Shown here piece by piece: positions 57,401 to 64,000 of a stretch of 64,000 nucleotides of DNA. The stretch's first letter is position 1, and every line of letters starts with the position of its first letter. The notes under the pieces were generated by a model. The model ran no database searches. It was not told the origin of the DNA and saw only the letters and a program-made list of their open reading frames with translations. The stretch comes from Sipunculus nudus (Eukaryota > Annelida > Sipuncula > Golfingiida > Sipunculidae): the NCBI GenBank assembly GCA_026874595.1, contig CM049320.1, positions 2,442,501 through 2,506,500 of the forward strand, read 5' to 3'. A program made the translations under genes and the position numbers.

Positions 57401-60400
57401 GCCATACCTTACTTTGCCCGCTGTTCACAAGATCAATATATATTTAAAAAATATATTTATTTTGTTTTTAGATACATGATACATTAACCTCACTGAATTG
57501 CTTTGCAAATCCACCGGTTTTAAAAGTATATTTTATTTGATTCCTAACTTTGCTTTTCTAATTTATTGACAGGGAGATTAACTTACATTTGATTTAATAA
57601 TATGATATGCATCTTATATATCATATTCAATTTACAGCGTTCCTTTACTAATTTTATTTGCCAAAAGTTCCTTGGTATATGGAAAAGTAAATGAGCTTAC
57701 TCTCATAATATTTATTTCCAACCATGAAAAAACTGTTTCCTAAACGACTGACCAACCAGTAACCGTTCAGCTCGTTTCTTACCAATAACCTTGCATGGCA
57801 CTAAGAAACTATTTTTATATGCTGAACGTCGCTTCCCATCGAATGATAAAATATCGTCAAGTCATGGATAGAAGATCACCTGGCGATAATGATAATATTT
57901 AATGATTTGAAATTGTACCGTAATGTCATGCGAATCGAAACAGGCCTAGGTCAGGCAAACCCATTTACATTCAAGCTTCAATTATCAAAGTGTATGTAAA
58001 ATGTACTCTTCGTTTCTCTTCTTTGCTTTAAGGAAATCATGATACAGTTAATTCATAACAAAACTGACCTAAAAGTAACCTAAATGATATGTAAATGGTC
58101 TTTAAAACTCATTTCGAAATGGCCCTATTATTTAAATATTTAGTTAAATCTGTTTTGGTTGAACTCCAGAACTGAAGTAAATTTTCAAATTATCGTGGAG
58201 GTAAAATATCTCATTATTTATGACACTTTATAATGTCCAGAAAGTATCTGTTTATCGAACAAGGCTGGTCAGACAGGGGTACCATTCACTTTAACTGTAA
58301 AGATGGGGGAGGCGTTTCTCAGTGTGACGACTTCTCTCTAACATTCCATCAATTTGACAAAAATAAAAGTGATTCTTTCATTTGTTGCTGGAACTTTTAA
58401 AAGGGAACTAAGAAGTAAACTTGACCATCCGGCGGTTTTTTGGTGTGTAGTCTGTTTATAATATAAATAATATTAAACTATATTTTTATGTATCCATTCA
58501 CGAATATTGCTTAATCTAGCATTGCGGATTGCATAAACAGTGTGCACTTACAGATTATCATTTGTGCAAAGACCTCGTTCTAGATACACGCACGTGAGCT
58601 ATCTGTAACTTTGTAATCTTTTTACAACAACTCACAAGCTATGAGAAAACCAGAACTTTTAGCATTTACTACCTATACACAGTTGTCGTAGGAACAGGGA
58701 CACTGGAAAGGAAACCAGCAATACCAATCGCCTAATAAATCAAAGTGATCTGCAGCTGATGTAATAAATTATTATTTATTTATATTCTATCCCAGCGTAG
58801 CTTTATATGTTGTGTTTTACTCCTAGCATCACAGGGATATCCTTTGGCACGCGACGGCAGCCGGCCATGCTGGTGTTGTTGAAGAACTGGTGAAACGCGG
58901 AGCCGATACTGATACACATGATGTTGTGAGTTATTCTCTACCTTGTTTCACCAAATGAGATATTCTCGAATCAAAGTAAGGTACTACAGCCATATGAAAT
59001 GTTTTTAAATTGTATTTAAAAGAATGTCCCTGGCAGTACATGTATGTACATTGACAGATATATGTAAAATAATAATGCAAATGACAAAAGCCTTTCCAAC
59101 ATCCTACCCCTAAATACAGAAATAAATCTCTGAATATGTAACAGTAAAAGCGGACAAGCTGGTTACCAAGTACACGTGTCACACTGTACGATCCACTAGG
59201 TTCTTTTATCTTGTTCTGAGACATCCCGACTAAAGAGACTGGGTCTCACTTATAGAAAATATTTAACAACCAAAAGGTTCAAAGAAGTTGTAATTTGCTA
59301 ATTATTTCTGACAGCAGGGCACACGGTTCGATTTCTCCGTCGCACCATTGAACCTCACACAAATGTAATTTCTTGTTACTGGCCGAAAGCTAGATCTTGA
59401 GATGTATTATTATACATCATATTTAACCAAATGCATTTCAAGAAACACAGTCAATTACTTTATCATTAAAATAGCAATTATACAGAATGTTGAAACATAA
59501 AAAGTGAACGCCTCTTTGCAAAATTGTGAGCTAAAGCCATGATGCGTCCGTCTGTAACCCTTCCGTTTTTTTCAGCAATACCTTACACAGATCCTTCCAA
59601 AATTTTGAATATAAAGAGAAATGTACAAAGAAGACGACAAACCAAAATTGGCGGCTCCACCTACATTTTGTTGATTTAATGTGCATTTTTGTGTTGCACT
59701 CTGTTGAACGTTGTTGCCTATAATGCAGAAAATTTGTAATTGATAAAAAAAATCAAAATACGCGCACCATGCTGGTATATATCCCTGTCATCATGCAATT
59801 TTTTTAAAGAAAATTGGCCCAACCAGAACCATGTCAGAAACATGTCAGACACATTGGTAGTTTTGCCCTGGTGAGTGCCCTTTTCTATCAAACTCATGTA
59901 AAATCAATGCTTTTTTCAGCAAAGCCAGTATGAATTCCCACTTTATTTTGCACATATATTTAGCTTTGTAAAAACATTTCACTTGTTAAATTTTTGGGGG
60001 TTATCTTTATTTTTGAAAACTTTTTGAGTCAGTCTCAGCACAATAAAATTAATAGTCATGCGAGTGTATTCAAGCGTTTTTCACCAGCATCATTTATCAT
60101 TTAATAAAGCAAAGAAAAGAATGTGCATCCTGCCCGAAGTAATCCTCATTATCATACAACGTTTAAGGACAATTTGTTTAACCACAAATTTAGAATAATT
60201 ACAGACAGCTCACTGGAGTGGTTAAAGATATTGTTTCAGATTGTATGAAAAGTAATGTATTAAAAACTTTCAGGACTGGATGAATTTATTAAAGTTTTTA
60301 TTATTAATAAATATTAAAAAAGTTTGTGGCCTACATTGTATAGAAAACTGTTTGAAAAAAATGAACATATACATTATTCATGGAAATTAAACGATTATCA

Positions 60401-63400
60401 AATATATAATATAAATATATTATAAATCATGTCAATACGGAACACCCAAATTAAAAATACTAGTGTATTTTTTTATTGGTAAAAACGCCCAGAGGTTTAT
60501 AAAGCTTAAGATATATGTTGGAAAATTTAAACACACTCCTGAGCCAGTCCTCACGTTCTTTATTAAGTCCTTTGTTGATCTTGTTGGTTTTGTTCTTTTC
60601 CCTAATTTTGCCCAAGTATTATCATTTTTGGGTAAAGGTAGGTTGCATGGTAATTTGTTTGCATTAAATATGATTTTATGAGTGACTTTTGTTTTATTTT
60701 CTGCTCTAAGCAGTAATTAAAGTGTAATCAGATATGTACGGGCATTGTATCTCATAATATCTCCGTGATCATGCAAAAGATTTTACTTTAACTCAGATTT
60801 AGGCCTTATGTACACATCGCAAATTGTTCAAAATCACACAAAAGTATCTCTGAACTCCCCGTATTTTATTACAAATATATCTGTAGGTTATTCCAGTGGT
60901 AATTAACTATAAGATATCAAAAAGGTCCCGGTTTGAAAAAAAAAATGATTCTAGCTTTTATAATTTTTCATATAATTTATGTTAGTTTGAAGTTTCAGGA
61001 CGGTTTAAAACTTACTTTGTGTAAACTCCATGATATCTCTATTGGCAATGCTGCGCTCAAAGAAAAGCATTTCCAATGTTAAAAACCTGTACACATTCAT
61101 TTTTTTAGGATGGAAATACGGCCCTAATGATGGCCGCACAGAATGGCCACGTTGCTTCTTTAAATATATTGCTTGAACATGTTAAAAACGTCGACCGGCA
61201 AAATAAGGTACGTATTGAAATGCACCCCCATGTTATGATTGTGATCTCTTTTCACCAAAGTAACATATTGAAATCTTATTTGCCGAAAAAGGAAAAATGT
61301 CATTTATGCTTTGGCATTTTCATCAAGGAATTAGTATTGTTTGGTTAATTTTGTACGGGGTCTTTAAGATTAGTTCCTATACTTTATATATAACCCTGCC
61401 ATACCTAAATCACATCACATGCAGAGATCGTTTATGCTTAAGTCAACGTAATTTATTGATCGTCAAACATATGAATAATATATAATTTATTTATTATGAG
61501 TTTTTTTTGGCTCAGCTGACTGAAAGCCATCTGAGCTATTTCGGCCACTCTTTGTCCGTCTTCCGTCTGTCTGTCAATCCGTCCGCCTGTTAACAAGTTA
61601 CTAATCGTAACCACTCGACCTAGACATTTCTAAAAGAATATCCAAGGAGGTCAATATAAATCTCCTTGAACACCTCAAATTAGGTCACTTACATTATTCT
61701 CTTAGTTATTGGGCCTGTATGTGCTTCCCAGAATAATAAAAACTTTGAAATTAAAAGCTCTAGTATCGTTATAAATAATGGATTTATGTCATGATTCTTT
61801 CCAGGCATATTGATCAGTTGCTGAAGACCTAGAAACTTCTTACTCTAATCCAGGGAGGTCTTAGGCAAATCTCCTTGGATACCTACAATTAGCGCATGGT
61901 GACCTATATTCTGCGAGTTATGGGCCGAAAACATGATTTTGAGCGCCCAGGAAGAAAGACAGGGCAGAACTTGTATCAGTTTAGCCTAGAATCTTCTAAT
62001 GTTACATTCAGGCATGTCCTTAGGAGTTTAAATTAGGTCACCGTGACTTATTCTGAAAGCTAAAGAAAAAATGATCTGAAAGTCAGATGCATTTAAATTG
62101 TATCTGTTATGCCTAAGATCTTCTAAAGCAACATCCAGCGATGTTCTGGTCATGATGAGCTATATGCTGCTAGTGACTGGCCGCTGGCCAAAACATTATT
62201 TTGAGCACCCAGACAGTCGAACTGTAAGATCTAGAAATGTCTTTCTTAAAGTAAAGGGAGGTAATTTTTGTCTCTTTGAACATCCAAAATCAGGTAACTG
62301 TGACCTATATTATGTGAGCTATGAGAAAGAACATCATTTGAGTACATTATAACTTATAAGTCACATGGGGACAAATTGTTTCAGTTTGAGGCAAAAACTT
62401 CTGTCTTAGAAACTAGCTCTTAGTAAAATCTTCTTGGAAACCTTAAATAAGGTCGCTATTGTTTATTGCCTGAGAAGTATGGGCAAAAACATGATTTTGA
62501 GCACTTTGGAAGTCATTCTATCCATCTTTAAGGTCCTCTTACCTTTTTCTACGAATCATAACATCAATGATTCTTACATGCATCTCTTGTATGCAAAGTC
62601 AGCTGAGCGTCATTGCCCATGGGCAATTTGTTATAATTGCATTTTAATAATTTCGTTACAGTTGCTTATATTAGTTTAGTAAATTGAGCAATCGCCGACC
62701 ATTTCCTTCTTGTGTTAACGACATTCGTATACTCGGACATCTCTTTAAAAGTTCATGGAGTCATAATTTATGTAAATGTTAACATTTAGTCATGAACTGC
62801 TTCTTTGATGCAACATACGTAAATTTTAAGTGTATCATCTTTTTAACATTTATTTTTATAAAGGATGGCAGATCCGCCCTTTGGATTGCAGCGTTCATGG
62901 GTCACGTGGAAGTCGTGAACGCTCTGCTTTCCCATGATAAAGTGGACCCTGACCAAGATGATCGGGTAAATTACAAATGTTCGCGATACCATTATCAACC
63001 GTGTATCTTGCTGATGTACCTTGTAAACAAAAGATGTCAACGGATGTATAGCCTTTTCCGCAGAAATAGAAAAAAAAACTTTTCTAAATTTCAAATTGTT
63101 ATCATCGATGCGCATTTGATCAAAATAACGAAAGTTAAGCTTGATATTAAAAAAAGGTCATTGTATCGCAATAATTGCATTTACTGAGTGCTTATTTTGT
63201 TTTTGCAGACAAGGAGTATGCGGCTTTTGTATAGATTATTAACTTTTTTTCAGTTGAATTCTTTGTTTCGTTCTAGGATGGACTGACTCCGCTTTTTGCA
63301 GCAGCCATAAAGGGGCACGATAAAGTCGTTAAGATTCTTTTGGGAAAACAAGTTAGAGTGAATCATACTGATTGGGTTTGTATTTATAAATATTTATATA

Positions 63401-63790
63401 TATATATCCGAGAAAAAGAAATGTCTACCGCACATGAAATTAAAAAATGTTGACAGCTCTTGTTGTTCAAGCTTTCCTGTTCATTTATACCAGGTAAAAA
63501 GTTCCTCGTCTGCCGCTGTAAATTTATTCTTAGTAATTTAAATTCTATTTAATAGAAAACTCATATACCAGGTGTATATAAAAATACCTGCTATGTCTTA
63601 AGATTGGATGTTTATCTTTCAGTACATCTTTGAATATAAATCATATATTTCAAAGAACAAATCAAATTATCATTTTACATTTTAACTAAAGACCGGCAGT
63701 ACAGCTCTGATGCACGCCTGTGAAAGAGGACACGAAGATGTGGTAACCTTGCTGCTTGACAGCAAGTGTAATGTTAACTTGCGGAACCAT
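51789..63790 (+). CDS. CARD plus ankyrin-repeat protein, 15 exons seen, 3' end outside the window
   Basis: Joined coding length so far is 483 codons. Exons 1-2 encode one CARD (death-fold interaction domain, about residues 10-95). Exons 3-5 encode a linker that may include a degenerate repeat. Exons 6-15 encode nine ankyrin repeats. Every intron is GT-AG and every exon is a whole number of codons (phase 0). Most repeat exons are 99 bp, exactly one 33-residue repeat. The product should be a cytosolic adaptor or sensor in apoptosis or innate immune signalling, by analogy with other CARD proteins; partner and ligand are unknown. Repeats become more canonical toward the C terminus. The start ATG at 51789 has good context (GCAATGG). 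The exon chain was assembled by eye from splice sites and the repeat pattern. I do not assign an ortholog. Confidence 0.85.
52253..52312. repeat. Inverted trinucleotide tract (AAT)n/(ATT)n
   Basis: About eleven AAT units run directly into about nine ATT units, forming a perfect self-complementary arm ending 10 nt before the exon 2 acceptor (AG at 52321-52322). It occupies the place of the polypyrimidine tract. Confidence 0.9.
52323..52463 (+). CDS. CARD-ANK exon 2 (second half of CARD)
   Basis: 47 codons. KAECLLGHLLRRPDDCFDKF followed by VKILHRHKQGHVAA is the typical LL..L..R....F..F...L pattern of CARD helices 4-6. Acceptor ATTAAG|TCG is weak in pyrimidines. Donor GAC|GTAAGT is strong. Confidence 0.82.
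54078..54161 (+). CDS. CARD-ANK exon 3 (linker)
   Basis: 28 codons, VYSPIQGFDEETDIGKYLTL then MKALQQGQ. Acceptor TTTTTTTCAG|G, donor CAG|GTTAGT. The first intron segment before it contains an AT-free GC-richer patch (52.97-53.15 kb) with no recognised function. Confidence 0.75.
54413..54464. repeat. (AT)n microsatellite in intron 3
   Basis: Uninterrupted AT repeat. Confidence 0.95.
55568..55648 (+). CDS. CARD-ANK exon 4 (linker)
   Basis: 27 codons including ASLDEQLFRLFQNSQTKKR. Acceptor TTATAG|G. The donor AGG|GTATAG is weak. The frame and phase fit the neighbours. Confidence 0.65.
55865..55948 (+). CDS. CARD-ANK exon 5 (possible degenerate ankyrin)
   Basis: 28 codons, EPLKAINHGTAAKQPILDLF then TAINYQDK. 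Acceptor GCTTTTAG|G, donor AAG|GTTGGT. The LLDLF..AI end could lead into the next repeat. Weakly ankyrin-like. Confidence 0.65.
56134..56232 (+). CDS. CARD-ANK exon 6 (ankyrin repeat 1)
   Basis: 33 codons: GGATPLWYAISTSNHRMVEL then LIDKGADPNQKCF. Contains the TPL turn and the VELLIDKGADPN helix-loop consensus. Donor TTT|GTGAGT. Confidence 0.88.
56755..56853 (+). CDS. CARD-ANK exon 7 (ankyrin repeat 2)
   Basis: 33 codons, 99 bp. MPALISSLILLDIEMVKTLV then QKGAEVDSDMK. Acceptor TTACAG|A, donor AAG|GTGAGC. Confidence 0.85.
57238..57336 (+). CDS. CARD-ANK exon 8 (ankyrin repeat 3)
   Basis: 33 codons, 99 bp. GKMPPLLCAAKMGWRECVGY then LCDNGAAIDREDG. Acceptor TTCCAG|G, donor GGT|GTAAGA. Confidence 0.88.
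57472..57525 (+). CDS. CARD-ANK exon 9 (first part of ankyrin repeat 4)
   Basis: 18 codons, IHDTLTSLNCFANPPVLK. Acceptor TTTTTAG|A, donor AAA|GTATAT. With exon 10 it makes 32 residues, one repeat, so here an intron interrupts the repeat. Confidence 0.6.
58033..58074 (+). CDS. CARD-ANK exon 10 (second part of ankyrin repeat 4)
   Basis: 14 codons, EIMIQLIHNKTDLK, the second-helix half of an ankyrin repeat (I..LI..K.D). Acceptor TTTAAG|G, donor AAA|GTAACC. Very short, so predicted with caution. Confidence 0.58.
58827..58925 (+). CDS. CARD-ANK exon 11 (ankyrin repeat 5)
   Basis: 33 codons. HRDILWHATAAGHAGVVEEL then VKRGADTDTHDV, a well-formed repeat with AGHAGVVEELVKRGAD. Acceptor CTCCTAG|C, donor GTT|GTGAGT. 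Confidence 0.9.
61109..61207 (+). CDS. CARD-ANK exon 12 (ankyrin repeat 6)
   Basis: 33 codons. DGNTALMMAAQNGHVASLNI then LLEHVKNVDRQNK. Acceptor TTTTTTAG|G, donor AAG|GTACGT. Confidence 0.92.
61500..62690 (+). repeat. Dispersed repeat inside intron 12 of CARD-ANK
   Basis: Starts T8 then GGCTCAGCTGACTGAAAGCC, which folds (GCTCAG with CTGAGC), then a CCGTCTTCCGTCTGTC run. It is followed by four or more degenerate units, each with an AGGTCAC/AGGTAACTGTGACCTAT phrase (about 61683, 61896, 62035, 62294). Same family head as at 15428 and 41985. Confidence 0.7.
62864..62965 (+). CDS. CARD-ANK exon 13 (ankyrin repeat 7)
   Basis: 34 codons, one more than its neighbours. DGRSALWIAAFMGHVEVVNA then LLSHDKVDPDQDDR. 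Acceptor ATAAAG|G, donor CGG|GTAAAT. Confidence 0.9.
63277..63375 (+). CDS. CARD-ANK exon 14 (ankyrin repeat 8)
   Basis: 33 codons. DGLTPLFAAAIKGHDKVVKI then LLGKQVRVNHTDW. Acceptor GTTCTAG|G, donor TGG|GTTTGT (weak). Confidence 0.92.
63692..63790 (+). CDS. CARD-ANK exon 15 (ankyrin repeat 9; last seen)
   Basis: 33 codons. TGSTALMHACERGHEDVVTL then LLDSKCNVNLRNH. Acceptor CTAAAG|A, donor CAT|GTAAGT. The strong donor implies further exons to the right of the window. Confidence 0.92.
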
Positions 63791-63894
63791 GTAAGTTAAT
63801 AGTTTTTTTATGATATGTTTTACAACTTAATAAGAGTTTATAATGCTAACGTTAATGTTCATTGAAATAATGCTTCCTTTAAAAAAAACAATTA

Positions 63895-64000
63895 TTGTTC
63901 CCCGCCTTTGCAGAAGCCCTGTCGTCGGGGGATATAGAAATGATGAGCGTCCGTCTGTCCGTCACAGACAAGATATAACCACAATAACTCGAAAAGACTT
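63895..64000 (+). repeat. Start of another dispersed repeat at the window edge
   Basis: GCGTCCGTCTGTCCGTCACAG and ATAACCACAATAACTCGAAA are phrases of the CCGTCTGTCCGTC-type repeats seen elsewhere in the window. It is cut by the edge. Confidence 0.4.

Overview
The window is eukaryotic nuclear DNA, AT-rich, with GT-AG introns, long intergenic stretches, microsatellites and many dispersed repeats. The repeat style (imperfect tandem units carrying phrases such as AAGGTCAAGGTCACAG and AGCTCAGCTGACTTTCAG), a B3GALT6-type glycosyltransferase and a CARD-ankyrin gene suggest a marine lophotrochozoan, most likely a bivalve mollusc. The species assignment is inference; no species marker is visible.

Layout. 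1-860 is a 104-bp CT-rich minisatellite. 861-16.8 kb is mostly non-coding. It holds small MITE-like elements, a possible lone first exon (4904-4998), a 29-bp repeat array, a broken DIRS-like reverse transcriptase relic (about 8.9-9.6 kb), a 2.15-kb foldback element with roughly 0.5-kb inverted arms (10449-12596), and a dispersed repeat with nuclear-receptor half-sites (15.4-16.5 kb). 16818-27798 is a complete, apparently young Ty3/Gypsy-type LTR retrotransposon: two 2374-bp LTRs, a tRNA-Pro primer site, gag, a -1 frameshift site, and pol (PR-RT-RNase H-IN). It is flanked by CTAG duplications. 28-35 kb holds decayed repeats, a tRNA-derived SINE, a relic of a transposase-like gene, and a 1052-bp inverted-repeat element with an 8-bp target duplication. 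35517-36572 is a single-exon beta-1,3-galactosyltransferase 6 gene. 36.6-51.7 kb is non-coding, with several tandem and dispersed repeats. 51779 to the right edge holds the first 15 recognisable coding exons of a CARD plus ankyrin-repeat gene, which continues beyond the window.

How the parts relate. B3GALT6 would add the second galactose of the glycosaminoglycan linker in the Golgi. The CARD-ANK gene would encode an intracellular adaptor or sensor built from a death-fold domain and a ladder of ankyrin repeats, each carried by its own phase-0 exon. The two genes show no functional link and simply lie about 15 kb apart. The most unusual item is the retrotransposon LTR. It carries a 61-bp direct repeat at each end of a 2.06-kb segment that has a splice-donor-like start and a splice-acceptor-like end, so each LTR looks like a 310-bp LTR interrupted by an intron-like insert.
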